A stretch of DNA of 21,958 bases from the NCBI GenBank assembly GCA_023392995.1, contig JAEWMZ010000109.1, positions 1-21,958 of the forward strand, in the 5' to 3' direction. The position numbers and the translations under genes are program-made. This document shows, piece by piece, positions 14,514 to 21,958 of this stretch (its first letter is position 1; every line of letters begins with the position of its first letter). A model generated the notes under the pieces. The model worked only from the letters and a program-made list of their open reading frames with translations. It was not told the origin of the DNA and did not search any database. Origin of the DNA: Bacillota bacterium (GTDB lineage Bacteria > Bacillota > Clostridia > Lachnospirales > Lachnospiraceae).

Positions 14514-15425
14514 CTATGCGAATAATTTCTGAGGATAGTCGCCTTTATCAATCAACGCCTGAATTGAATTAACTACTACTTCCTTATCCTCTTTATAGGT
14601 TACTCCAAACCAACGATCTTTTGTTGTTAATACGGATACTTCCACCTCATTTGCATGAACAAGTTCACCCACCTTAGTCGGAAGAAGATATTCTTTTTTC
14701 AACTCATTCTCTCCCAGCTCGGATAAAAATGCTACAAATCCAGTTTCTAAATATCCGAAAAGCTCCGGTTTAAAGCCCCACATATTCATGGATACTACAC
14801 TTTGCAAGTCAATCGTAATATCCTCACCCTCATTGTTCTTTGCAACAGCATGGTCTCCCTCCGGTACGATTCCTGCTGTTTCAACGATATCAACGAGCTT
14901 TCCAGCTTCATTTGCTTTACATACGCCACGGGTAACCGCACCGTTTTCACTTAAGGTATTTCCTAAGATAAATCCTGCCATACAGTATTGATTACTCTTA
15001 TAGGAAGGATTAGCAAGGAAATCATATACGATTTTAAATGCTTCCTTACCATAATAATCATCCGCATTAATAACTGCAAAAGGCTCTTTTACAATGTCCT
15101 TACAGCATAGCACTGCCTGTCCTGTTCCCCAGGGCTTGGTTCTCTCAGAAGGCTTACTAAACCCTTCCGGAAGTTGATCCAGCTCTTGGAATACATATTC
15201 TACCTTAATTAATTTTTCAATACGATTACCAATGATCTCTTTGAAATCCTTCTCCAAGTCCTTGCGTATAATAAATACAACCTTATTAAATCCTGCTCTC
15301 ATCGCATCATAGATAGAATAATCCATGATAATCTCACCACTGGGGCCAACCGGCTCAAGCTGTTTGATACCACCAAATCTACTACCCATTCCCGCTGCCA
15401 TGATTACTAATGTTGTGTCTGCCAC
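14514..15425 (-). CDS. NTP-transferase-fold sugar nucleotidyltransferase
   Basis: A 303-residue protein of the sugar-phosphate nucleotidyltransferase superfamily. The N-terminal nucleotide-binding loop MAAGMGSRFGGIKQLEPVG (9-27) has the conserved GxGxR plus downstream lysine, and FAVINADDYYG (116-126) holds the metal-binding aspartates. The later part lacks the hexapeptide repeats of bifunctional enzymes. The substrate sugar is unknown; relatives are often annotated only as nucleotidyltransferase. The start is GTG with a strong AGGAG site 5 bases upstream. It is the first gene of an operon with comF and yvyF, behind a near-consensus promoter. A role in surface glycan or flagellin glycosylation is conceivable because of the motility neighbours, but nothing in the sequence proves it. 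Confidence 0.85.
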   Translation of the reverse strand: MADTTLVIMAAGMGSRFGGIKQLEPVGPSGEIIMDYSIYDAMRAGFNKVVFIIRKDLEKDFKEIIGNRIEKLIKVEYVFQELDQLPEGFSKPSERTKPWGTGQAVLCCKDIVKEPFAVINADDYYGKEAFKIVYDFLANPSYKSNQYCMAGFILGNTLSENGAVTRGVCKANEAGKLVDIVETAGIVPEGDHAVAKNNEGEDITIDLQSVVSMNMWGFKPELFGYLETGFVAFLSELGENELKKEYLLPTKVGELVHANEVEVSVLTTKDRWFGVTYKEDKEVVVNSIQALIDKGDYPQKLFA

Positions 15426-15589
15426 GCTATCTCCTCCAAATCCAATTCGTTTTCATTTTTAGCTTTCTTTCACAATTTTAATCTTTCTCATTTCTTACTT
15501 CAACTCATTTTCCATCAGGGGATTCAAAAACTCATTGCAGCTTTTAAGATACCCTAACCAATTATTCATTTATTTAACTCAGTAAGAAC

Positions 15590-15618
15590 ATTATACATAG
15601 GGTCACCAATTTTATCAA
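15590..15618 (-). promoter_or_regulatory. Sigma-A promoter of the nucleotidyltransferase-comF-yvyF operon
   Basis: Minus strand TTGATA (15613-15618), 17-base spacer, TATAAT (15590-15595). The leader to the GTG is about 158 bases, and I see no riboswitch-like structure in it. It lies 44 bases after the recD2 stop, where no terminator is visible. Confidence 0.78.
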
Positions 15619-15661
15619 GCTTCCTTTTATTGACTTGCTTGCAATTGCTCTCCCAATACGC

Positions 15662-17878
15662 CTATCTTAATTCCTTAATCCGCTGGCACAGACCAGAATA
15701 CCGGCTCTGCTCACTCTTATTATCTATCATAAATTGTAGCATAGAATCACTTCCAACGATCGTAACACAGCTTTTTGCTCTTGTGACCGCAGTATATAAA
15801 AGATTCCGGTTAAATAATAATCTGGGGCCATCCAACACCGGCAAAATGACAGCTGGATATTCACTGCCCTGGGACTTGTGAATTGTAACTGCATAAGCCA
15901 ATTCCAGCTCATCCAATTGACTGAAGCTATATTCCACCAAGCGGTTATCATCAAATTCCACCAGAACATGCTCTGAGAATAGATTAATCTCCTTAATTTC
16001 ACCCGCATCACCGTTGAATACACCGGTCCCATTCTGGGCTACAATACCAAACTGATTTCTTATCTCCCAAGCGATCTGGTAGTTATTTTTGATTTGCATT
16101 ACCTTGTCACCCTCACGAAATCTTATATCATGGTATTCCTTTTCCTTCTTCTCTTTCCCCGGAGGGTTTAATGCCTGTTGGAGTATTTGATTTAAACGAT
16201 CCACTCCCAGCTCTCCTTTTCGCATCGGTGTTAATACCTGTATGTCAAAGGGTCTGGCATTGACATAGTTCGGAAGCTTATTTTTAATCAAATTCACCAT
16301 AACAGCTGCAATTACATTGGAATCCTCCCGCTTAAGAAAAAAGAAATCCTTGCTTTTATTATCCAGGCGAATATGCTCGCCGTCGTTGATTTTATGGGCA
16401 TTGACAATAATATCGCTGTCTGCTGCTTGGCGGAAAATTTTAGAGAGCTTTACCACATTAAAGCTATGTGAGTTAATTACATCCCTTAGTACATTCCCCG
16501 GTCCCACACTTGGCAACTGATTGACATCTCCCACTAATATTAACCTAGTGCCTATGGAAACCGCCTTTAATAATGCATGCATTAAACTGATATCCACCAT
16601 GGACATCTCATCGATTATGAGTACGTCCGTTTCCAGCGGATTTGTTTCATTCCTCTCAAAGGAGAAACGATTTTCTCCGTCGTCACTCATCTTGGAAAGT
16701 TCCAATAAGCGATGAATTGTCTTCGCCTCATAGCCAGTGGTTTCCGTCATCCTTTTGGCTGCTCTTCCGGTAGGCGCCGCCAGCAAGATATCCATACCCT
16801 CGGATTCAAAGAATTTGATGATTGTATTAATTGTTGTTGTTTTTCCTGTTCCCGGGCCACCAGTAACAACCAGTAAGCCATTCCCTGCTGCTTCCGTAAC
16901 TGCTGTTCTTTGTTGTTCCTCAAGCTCTATCTTAAACTGTTCCTCAATTGATGTTACTCTATGTCGTAAGCTTTGACCTGAAATGTCATACCTGATATTC
17001 AGGTCATGGAGCATCCGGGCAATATTCAGCTCCATATAATAGTATACAGAGGAATAAATTAGCCTTGACTCTTCCTCATCTTTTATAATAACCTTCTTCT
17101 CCAGCATTAATTCATTCAGCTGCTTTAAAACCATATCCTGATCCGCAAATAGCAAAGCCTTCGACCTTGCGAGCAGCTCCTGCTCCGGTAGATATACATG
17201 CCCTTCACCACTGGCTTGCAAAAGCACATAGAGAATCCCCGCCTTAATCCGATAAGCAGAGTCACTGTTAATTCCTGCTCTTTTGGCAATCTCATCTGCG
17301 GTTTTAAAGCCCACTCCCGCAATGTCCTCCGCTAGCCGATAAGGGTTTTCCTTCAGAATATCATACATCCTGGGTCCATATTCGGAAAATATCTTTACCG
17401 CCAGATTCCCTGTGATATTATATTGTTGCAGGAACATCATCGCATTTCTCATGTCCCTCTTTTCCTCAAACTGCTGATAAATATCCTTTGCCATACGCTC
17501 ACTGATACCTTTTATTTCCGCGAGACGCTCCGGCTCCTCTTCTATAATGCGAAAAGTATCCAGCTTAAACTTTTTCACTATCCTTGCTGCCAGTGCCTCG
17601 CCGACTCCCTTAATCGCACCGGAACCCAGGTACCTCTGAACAGAGAATAGATCTTCTGGCTGCTTTACATCATAGCTTTCGATCAGAAACTGCTGACCAT
17701 ATACGGCATGTTCTGTATAGCTGCCTTTGGCATGGATAAACTCACCCTCACTGATAAATGGAAAACTACCCACGCAGGTTAATTCCTCTTCCTCCATCTG
17801 AAGACTGAGTACCGTATAGCCGTTGTCATCATTTCGGTATATAACCCGCTCAATATATCCTTCCACCAATTCTGCCAT
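15662..17878 (-). CDS. recD2: RecD2-type DNA helicase
   Basis: A 738-residue superfamily 1B 5'-3' helicase of the RecD2 type, found in bacteria lacking RecBC and active in replication fork and mismatch repair. The N-terminal part (about 1-75) has an OB-like fold (GYIERVIYRNDDNGYTVLSL). Helix-hairpin-helix repeats (about 80-200, IKGVGEALAARIV, EIKGISERMA, IAGVGFKTADEIA) follow. The helicase core shows Walker A GGPGTGKTT (340-348), Walker B IIDEMSM (421-427), GDVNQLPSVGPG (450-461), VTIHKSQGSEY (664-674) and LYTAVTRAK (694-702). The frame is open for 13 more codons upstream from a TTG, but the ATG at 17876-17878 has a GGAGG site 5 bases upstream, while the earlier TTG and ATG have none. It is transcribed after the flagellar terminator, so it probably has its own promoter. 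Confidence 0.95.
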   Translation of the reverse strand: MAELVEGYIERVIYRNDDNGYTVLSLQMEEEELTCVGSFPFISEGEFIHAKGSYTEHAVYGQQFLIESYDVKQPEDLFSVQRYLGSGAIKGVGEALAARIVKKFKLDTFRIIEEEPERLAEIKGISERMAKDIYQQFEEKRDMRNAMMFLQQYNITGNLAVKIFSEYGPRMYDILKENPYRLAEDIAGVGFKTADEIAKRAGINSDSAYRIKAGILYVLLQASGEGHVYLPEQELLARSKALLFADQDMVLKQLNELMLEKKVIIKDEEESRLIYSSVYYYMELNIARMLHDLNIRYDISGQSLRHRVTSIEEQFKIELEEQQRTAVTEAAGNGLLVVTGGPGTGKTTTINTIIKFFESEGMDILLAAPTGRAAKRMTETTGYEAKTIHRLLELSKMSDDGENRFSFERNETNPLETDVLIIDEMSMVDISLMHALLKAVSIGTRLILVGDVNQLPSVGPGNVLRDVINSHSFNVVKLSKIFRQAADSDIIVNAHKINDGEHIRLDNKSKDFFFLKREDSNVIAAVMVNLIKNKLPNYVNARPFDIQVLTPMRKGELGVDRLNQILQQALNPPGKEKKEKEYHDIRFREGDKVMQIKNNYQIAWEIRNQFGIVAQNGTGVFNGDAGEIKEINLFSEHVLVEFDDNRLVEYSFSQLDELELAYAVTIHKSQGSEYPAVILPVLDGPRLLFNRNLLYTAVTRAKSCVTIVGSDSMLQFMIDNKSEQSRYSGLCQRIKELR

Positions 17879-17949
17879 AAGTTCCTCCGTAATCGTATTA
17901 ATTGCAAGCTCCATCAAGGCTGACTATACTGTTCTTTTATTTATAAACG

Positions 17950-18003
17950 AAAAAGTCATTCCAACCAGTTCCTTTTTCTTTGGACTTCGGATTGAAATGA
18001 CTT
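17950..18003 (-). terminator. Terminator of the mreB-flagellar rod operon
   Basis: A 12-bp stem (17953-17964 with 17992-18003, one G-U pair), followed on the minus strand by five U residues (17950-17954). It lies 85 bases after the rod-binding protein stop and before recD2. Confidence 0.85.
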
Positions 18004-18088
18004 GATTGGTCTTATTCAAAAGTTCTATTCTTAAGGAGATGATATCCTTTATGAACCAGCTTATAATTAGGATGAAGCTAAGAACAGG

Positions 18089-18418
18089 TTATGAATTGCG
18101 TTTCATAGAGTCATAAAGCATCTGCGCAATCCCTACACTCTGATTTTCAGCAGTATCCTCAGCATATTTTTCATAAAGCATGTCACCAAACTGAGCCAGA
18201 TAGTCGTTCTCTTTCTCATCCTCATCCTTCATCACGGTCTTCTCCATACCTTTAAAGACCTGTTCCAATAAATAGGACTCAAAACTCTTGCAAGCCTCCA
18301 TTAATTCTTCGTCTGAGGCTGAACTATTTGTTAACGTGGAGGTAATGCTATCTGCCTTACCTGTATTACTTAACATATTTGCAAAGTAGGGTGAATCAGA
18401 GCCAATTGAAATACTCAT
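18089..18418 (-). CDS. Rod-binding protein (FlgJ N-terminal-like)
   Basis: A 109-residue protein matching the rod-binding domain found at the N-terminus of FlgJ, which caps or scaffolds flagellar rod assembly. Key segments are DEELMEACKSFESYLLEQVFKGMEKTV (about 36-62), the family core, and FGDMLYEKYAEDTAENQSVGIAQMLYDSM (about 77-105). The muramidase domain of enterobacterial FlgJ is absent, as is usual in Firmicutes. The ATG has an AAGGAGGG site, 19 bases after the flgG stop, so it is the last gene of the operon before a clear terminator. Confidence 0.88.
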   Translation of the reverse strand: MSISIGSDSPYFANMLSNTGKADSITSTLTNSSASDEELMEACKSFESYLLEQVFKGMEKTVMKDEDEKENDYLAQFGDMLYEKYAEDTAENQSVGIAQMLYDSMKRNS

Positions 18419-18437
18419 ATCTATTCCCTCCTTCTAA

Positions 18438-19313
18438 TTAACGTAGATTATTCGCCTGCTTCAGCATCTCGTCTGAGGCAGTGATAACCTTCGAATTCAT
18501 TTCATAAGCTCTTTGAGCCACAATTAAGTTCACCATTTCATCTACGGTCTGTACGTTGGAAGCTTCTAAACACTTCGATTTAATCGTACTGGTTTTTAAT
18601 GACCCATCCTCGGCCTCCATTCGTACCTCTCCTGAAGCGTCTGTACTTTTCAACAAATTATCCGAAAGCTTATGCAGACCATTGGGATTGTTAAACTGAA
18701 CGACACCGATACGAATACCAAGGGGAATTGCTTGGTTCTGCGCCTCCTGATTCGCTTCTGTTTCTTCTCCATCTCCAGTAGCTGCAGGCGATGCAGCGGT
18801 TGCTTTATCTGTATAATAGAGCTCCCCGTATTCGTTGACGGTGATATCAGCTGGATTATAGATATCATCTAATACAATAGGTTCCCTCTCAGTATTAAGA
18901 ACTGTATATCCTTCTGCCGTGGATAGGGTCATCCCCTCCGCACCACGAGAAAACTGGAAGGCACCATTACGGGTATATACCTCTTCCCCGTCAAAGGTTT
19001 GTACGACGAAAAATCCTTTTCCGCTAATGGCAAAGTCAGTATCATTCCCTGTCTCGGAAATAGTCCCTTGCGTGTACTGGGTTGAAATAGCAGAATTACG
19101 AACACCAAGACCTACCTGAATACCGGACGGCTTCGGTTCTCCATTATTATCCGTTGACTTCTCCTGAATGGTTTGATACAACAGCGATTTAAATTCTGCT
19201 GTTTGTTTCTTATATCCTGTCGTATTAATATTTGCCAAATTATTCGATATAACATCAACATTGGTTTGCTGACTTGTCATTCCGGACGCCGCTGTCCATA
19301 ACGCTCTCATCAT
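18438..19313 (-). CDS. flgG: Flagellar basal-body rod protein FlgG
   Basis: A 291-residue distal-rod FlgG protein. It has the flagellar rod/hook N-terminal signature MRALWTAASGMTSQQTNVDVISNNLANINTTGYK, a central D1 domain (SGIQVGLGVRNSAISTQYTQG, FAISGKGFFVVQ, YTRNGAFQ) and the matching C-terminal coiled coil LEASNVQTVDEMVNLIVAQRAYEMNSK. An extra Ala/Glu/Gln-rich segment lies at about 171-195 (TAASPAATGDGEETEANQ...), probably surface-exposed. There are two adjacent ATG codons; the first has a GGAGG site 8 bases upstream. It lies 23 bases after flgF. In the Bacillus mbl locus the equivalent gene is flhP. Confidence 0.93.
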   Translation of the reverse strand: MMRALWTAASGMTSQQTNVDVISNNLANINTTGYKKQTAEFKSLLYQTIQEKSTDNNGEPKPSGIQVGLGVRNSAISTQYTQGTISETGNDTDFAISGKGFFVVQTFDGEEVYTRNGAFQFSRGAEGMTLSTAEGYTVLNTEREPIVLDDIYNPADITVNEYGELYYTDKATAASPAATGDGEETEANQEAQNQAIPLGIRIGVVQFNNPNGLHKLSDNLLKSTDASGEVRMEAEDGSLKTSTIKSKCLEASNVQTVDEMVNLIVAQRAYEMNSKVITASDEMLKQANNLR

Positions 19314-19336
19314 AAGCTATTCCTCCAAATCATTCC

Positions 19337-20110
19337 CTAAACACGGCCAACCGAATTCGCTGCCAGATCAAGCGTTTTATCTATTGATGTTATCATTTTC
19401 TGGTTTGCTTCATAGGCTCTCGTGATATTGATCATATTTACCATTTGTGATACTACGTTTACATTGGATTGTTCTAAATAGCCCTGTCTTATGGAACCGG
19501 TTCCGACTGCTTCAACCGCTCCTTCCAGAGCCTTGTATCTTGTATCACCTACATTAGTTAAGTAATCATAATCTTCAAAATCTGATATTTTTAAGGTATC
19601 CAAGTATACATTATCCGCGTAGATCGCACCCGTTCCATCAACGACTACATTAACTGCATCGGTTGGAATTGTGATTTCTCCGCTTTCACCCATCAGGTGA
19701 TTTCCATCCTCATCCACGAGCTGACCATCCTTTGTCATGGTAAACGAACCATTTCGTGTGTATTGTGTGCTTACATTTCCTGCTTTATCCGTCACTTCCA
19801 TTGTAAAAAAGCCTTTGCCTTCCAGACCAAAATCATAGACATTCTGTGTCTGTCTAAGAGAACCTTGTGTTTGATCCGTATAAGTTTCTCCAAGCTTGAC
19901 GCCCAGACTCATGGAACCAATCGGTCGGTCATTAAATGCTTCTGATGAATCCTTTACTTTAATCGTAAGTAAATCATCAAAGGACTGGCTTGTTACATTT
20001 TGTACTTTATAGCCGGTAGTAGCAGCATTTGCAAGATTATTGGAGATGATATCCAGCCTTTTCTGTTCATTTGCCATTCCCGTATAAGCTGTATACAGAC
20101 CTCTTACCAT
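19337..20110 (-). CDS. flgF: Flagellar basal-body rod protein FlgF/FlhO
   Basis: A 257-residue rod protein of the FlgF/FlgG group. The N-terminal signature GLYTAYTGMANEQKRLDIISNNLANAATTGYK and the C-terminal SNVNVVSQMVNMINITRAYEANQKMI form the paired helices that build the rod. The middle has LGVKLGETYTDQTQG, FGLEGKGFFTMEV and YTRNGSFTM. Smaller than its neighbour FlgG, it fits FlgF, called FlhO in the Bacillus mbl-flhO-flhP locus. The ATG has a GAGGT-type site. It starts 119 bases after mreB; the spacer has a TATTATT/AATAATA hairpin and a weak sigma-D-like match (TAAT-15-TGAGATAT), so extra motility control is possible but unproven. Confidence 0.9.
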   Translation of the reverse strand: MVRGLYTAYTGMANEQKRLDIISNNLANAATTGYKVQNVTSQSFDDLLTIKVKDSSEAFNDRPIGSMSLGVKLGETYTDQTQGSLRQTQNVYDFGLEGKGFFTMEVTDKAGNVSTQYTRNGSFTMTKDGQLVDEDGNHLMGESGEITIPTDAVNVVVDGTGAIYADNVYLDTLKISDFEDYDYLTNVGDTRYKALEGAVEAVGTGSIRQGYLEQSNVNVVSQMVNMINITRAYEANQKMITSIDKTLDLAANSVGRV

Positions 20111-20229
20111 ACAATCAACCTCTTTCCTGCAATTTGCACATTTCTTTTGCCTATGAAAAACAGATCTACCTGACGTAAATCCATCTATATCTCATTCGTT
20201 GTCATACTTATTATTGCTAATAATACCTA

Positions 20230-21219
20230 TTAATCTCTCTTACCGGAAAGGAATTCCACAAACTTACCTGTGCCAATTGCTACAGCGGTCATAGGATCTT
20301 CCGCTGTCATGGTTGTAATTCCAGTTTTCTCTTCGATTAACTGCTCCAGTCCATATAACAGGCATCCACCGCCGGTTAATACAATACCTCTGTCCGCAAT
20401 ATCTGCAGCCAGTTCCGGAGGCGTCTTCTCTAATACACTGTGTACCGCTTCCACAATCTGTGAAGTAGTTTCCTTTAACGCCTCTTCTGTCTCTTCTGAT
20501 GTAACAGCAATTGTCTTTGGAAGACCTGTTACCAGATTACGTCCTCTTACTTCCATGGAGATGGACTCCGGTCTGCGATAGGCAGAACCAATCTTTATCT
20601 TAATATCCTCTGCGGTTCTTTCACCAATCAGAAGATTATGCTTCTTTCTCATATATCTGACGATAGCATCGTCAAAATCATCCCCTGCAATCTTAACGGA
20701 TGTGCTTACTACGGTACCTCCTAAAGAGATTACAGCAATATCAGTGGTACCACCACCGATATCAACGATCATATTACCGCAAGGTCTGGAGATATCAATG
20801 CCTGCTCCAATTGCAGCAGCAATTGGTTCTTCAATGATAGAAACCTCTCTTGCCCCTGCTGCATAAGTTGCATCTTCCACAGCTTTCTTCTCAACTTCAG
20901 TAACACCGCTGGGAACGCAGACACTAATCCTTGGCTTTCTGAATCTTTGCTTGCCAACCGCTTTCTGTATAAAATATTTCAGCATCTTTTCTGTTACTGT
21001 ATAATCCGAAATAACACCCTGTCTTAAAGGGCGAACTGCTATAATATTTCCCGGAGTTCTTCCGAGCATCAATCTTGCCTCTTCACCAATTGCTTTTATT
21101 TTATTAGAGTCTCTGTCAAAAGCAACCACCGATGGCTCCTTTAATACAACTCCCTTACCCTTTATATAAACTAATACACTGGCTGTTCCTAAATCGATAC
21201 CGATATCACTGCCTAACAT
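20230..21219 (-). CDS. mreB: Rod shape-determining actin-like protein MreB
   Basis: A 329-residue bacterial actin that forms membrane filaments guiding lateral cell-wall synthesis. ATPase motifs are phosphate 1 GIDLGTASVLVY (about 6-17), phosphate 2 MIVDIGGGTTDIAVISLGG (about 150-168) and the adenosine motif DRGIVLTGGGCLLYGL (about 278-293). Sequence details such as CVPSGVT, EEPIAAAIGA, LEKTPPELAADI and AEDPMTAVAIGTG look more like MreB than Mbl. The position just before flgF and flgG matches the Bacillus mbl-flhO-flhP order, so it may be functionally Mbl or a third paralogue. The frame is open 13 codons further, but the ATG at 21217-21219 has AAGGAG 8 bases upstream and begins directly at the fold. 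No mreC or mreD follows. Confidence 0.95.
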   Translation of the reverse strand: MLGSDIGIDLGTASVLVYIKGKGVVLKEPSVVAFDRDSNKIKAIGEEARLMLGRTPGNIIAVRPLRQGVISDYTVTEKMLKYFIQKAVGKQRFRKPRISVCVPSGVTEVEKKAVEDATYAAGAREVSIIEEPIAAAIGAGIDISRPCGNMIVDIGGGTTDIAVISLGGTVVSTSVKIAGDDFDDAIVRYMRKKHNLLIGERTAEDIKIKIGSAYRRPESISMEVRGRNLVTGLPKTIAVTSEETEEALKETTSQIVEAVHSVLEKTPPELAADIADRGIVLTGGGCLLYGLEQLIEEKTGITTMTAEDPMTAVAIGTGKFVEFLSGKRD

Positions 21220-21366
21220 AATATATCTCCTTTCCTTTTCATGCATCTGCACGAACAAGTAACTTCCATTGACTTCTGCCGAGATTACAACTAATGATCA
21301 CGAAATCGGGTAGATGTATATTATTATTTTCTTCCAATCTTCGGCAACTTAAACATATACGAATAT

Positions 21367-21395
21367 ATTATATACATAATATTCGATTTTTTCAA
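21367..21395 (-). promoter_or_regulatory. Sigma-A promoter of mreB
   Basis: Minus strand TTGAAA (21390-21395), 17-base spacer, TATAAT (21367-21372), about 148 bases before the mreB ATG. The -10 lies inside a dyad with 7-bp arms CGAATAT/ATATTCG (21360-21366, 21379-21385). Confidence 0.75.
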
Positions 21396-21418
21396 AGGAA
21401 ATTTTCAAAAGTTTGATT

Positions 21419-21538
21419 TTATGCTCTTTTATGAGCTTCTTTATCAAAAATATGATGTCTTTCGGGAATTTCTGATCCACCGGTATACCTACTTAACTTA
21501 TATCGGCTTAATCTTTCGTGTCCTTTAGGGCTCAACAT
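21419..21538 (-). CDS. Doubtful small ORF between tuf and mreB
   Basis: A 39-codon minus-strand frame starting MLSPKGHERLSRY and ending DKEAHKRA, basic and hydrophilic. An in-frame ATG 23 codons earlier (at 21607) exists but would run into the tuf terminator region. No proper ribosome binding site is seen; GGGGA lies about 10 bases upstream at best. I do not recognise it. The surrounding 446 bases without a firm gene (21220-21665) also hold the mreB promoter and the tuf terminator. Confidence 0.22.
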   Translation of the reverse strand: MLSPKGHERLSRYKLSRYTGGSEIPERHHIFDKEAHKRA

Positions 21539-21611
21539 AATAAATATTCCCCATAAATGATACCTAGAACACAATTCTTTTCTAAATATGCCAGCTTCGT
21601 AATACAATTAC

Positions 21612-21641
21612 AAAAGGCTGCTGCACTTTCGTGCAGCAGCC
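21612..21641 (-). terminator. Terminator of tuf
   Basis: A perfect 11-bp GC-rich stem (21616-21626 with 21631-21641), a GAAA tetraloop on the minus strand, then UUUU (21612-21615). It lies 24 bases after the tuf stop. Confidence 0.95.
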
Positions 21642-21665
21642 TGATTATATTTGCTTTCGCAAAAA

Positions 21666-21958
21666 TTATTCAATAATAGTAGCAACCTTACCGGAACCTA
21701 CTGTTCTTCCACCTTCACGGATAGCGAAGCCTAAACCTTGCTCCATAGCGATTGGATGAATTAATTCGATATTCATCTCAATGTTATCGCCAGGCATACA
21801 CATCTCTACACCTGCAGGAAGATTGCAAACGCCAGTTACGTCAGTTGTTCTGAAGTAGAACTGAGGTCTGTAGTTGTTGAAGAAAGGAGTATGACGTCCA
21901 CCTTCTTCTTTTGTTAAAACGTAAACCTGAGCTGTGAATTTCTTGTGGCACTTGATTG
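21666..21958 (-). CDS. tuf: Elongation factor Tu, C-terminal part
   Basis: The last 96 complete codons of EF-Tu, the GTPase that brings aminoacyl-tRNA to the ribosome; the start lies beyond the window edge. The frame reads EF-Tu domain III, with the segments EEGGRHTPFFNNYRPQFYFRTTDVTG, MPGDNIEMNIELIHPIAM and the ending REGGRTVGSGKVATIIE before TAA. Codons are strongly biased, as in highly expressed genes (GGT, CGT, GAA, AAC). It is followed by a strong terminator, so it is the last gene of its transcript. Confidence 0.98.
   Translation of the reverse strand, partial: IKCHKKFTAQVYVLTKEEGGRHTPFFNNYRPQFYFRTTDVTGVCNLPAGVEMCMPGDNIEMNIELIHPIAMEQGLGFAIREGGRTVGSGKVATIIE

Overview
The window looks like chromosome from a motile, low-GC Firmicute of the class Clostridia. 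Lachnospiraceae is my best guess, inferred from protein style and synteny rather than from a database search. Supporting signs are strong AAGGAGG-type ribosome binding sites, near-consensus sigma-A promoters, GTG and TTG starts, U-tract hairpin terminators, the hpf-secA-prfB order, long-form HPF, RecD2, and a comF-yvyF pair of the kind found next to flagellar genes in Bacillus. I see no prophage, transposon, CRISPR array, rRNA or tRNA. Most genes lie on the minus strand; only yjfB, an acyl-ACP thioesterase and a cvfB-like gene lie on the plus strand.

Layout. 20-1488: a lipoprotein amino-acid-type binding protein, a decayed gene fragment, and cheW. 1631-6488: prfB with its programmed frameshift, secA and hpf, which are translation termination, protein export and ribosome hibernation; each has its own promoter. 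6489-7279: a gene-free AT-rich stretch with four perfect DnaA boxes within 322 bases. 7280-10338: a PilZ (c-di-GMP) protein, a secreted SH3/NlpC-P60 peptidoglycan hydrolase with a consensus promoter and a WalR-like box, and thioredoxin reductase. 10601-13285: the small motility protein YjfB (+), a SAM methyltransferase (-), an acyl-ACP thioesterase (+) and a CvfB-like S1 RNA-binding protein (+). 13306-15425: an operon of a sugar-nucleotidyltransferase-like protein, comF and yvyF. 15662-17878: recD2. 18089-21219: mreB, flgF, flgG and a rod-binding protein, an actin-like cell-shape gene leading into flagellar rod genes as in the Bacillus mbl-flhO-flhP locus. 21666-21958: the 3' end of tuf with its terminator.

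Together the window mixes housekeeping (SecA, RF2, HPF, EF-Tu, TrxB, RecD2), envelope growth (MreB, NlpC/P60) and motility (CheW, PilZ, YjfB, YvyF, the rod genes). There is no obvious novel gene system. The most notable unexplained signals are non-coding: the orphan DnaA-box cluster, a 17-bp perfect dyad over the prfB promoter, a WalR-like box just downstream of the hydrolase promoter, 11-bp tandem repeats upstream of secA, and several long hairpins. All functional calls come from reading motifs by eye, without similarity searches.
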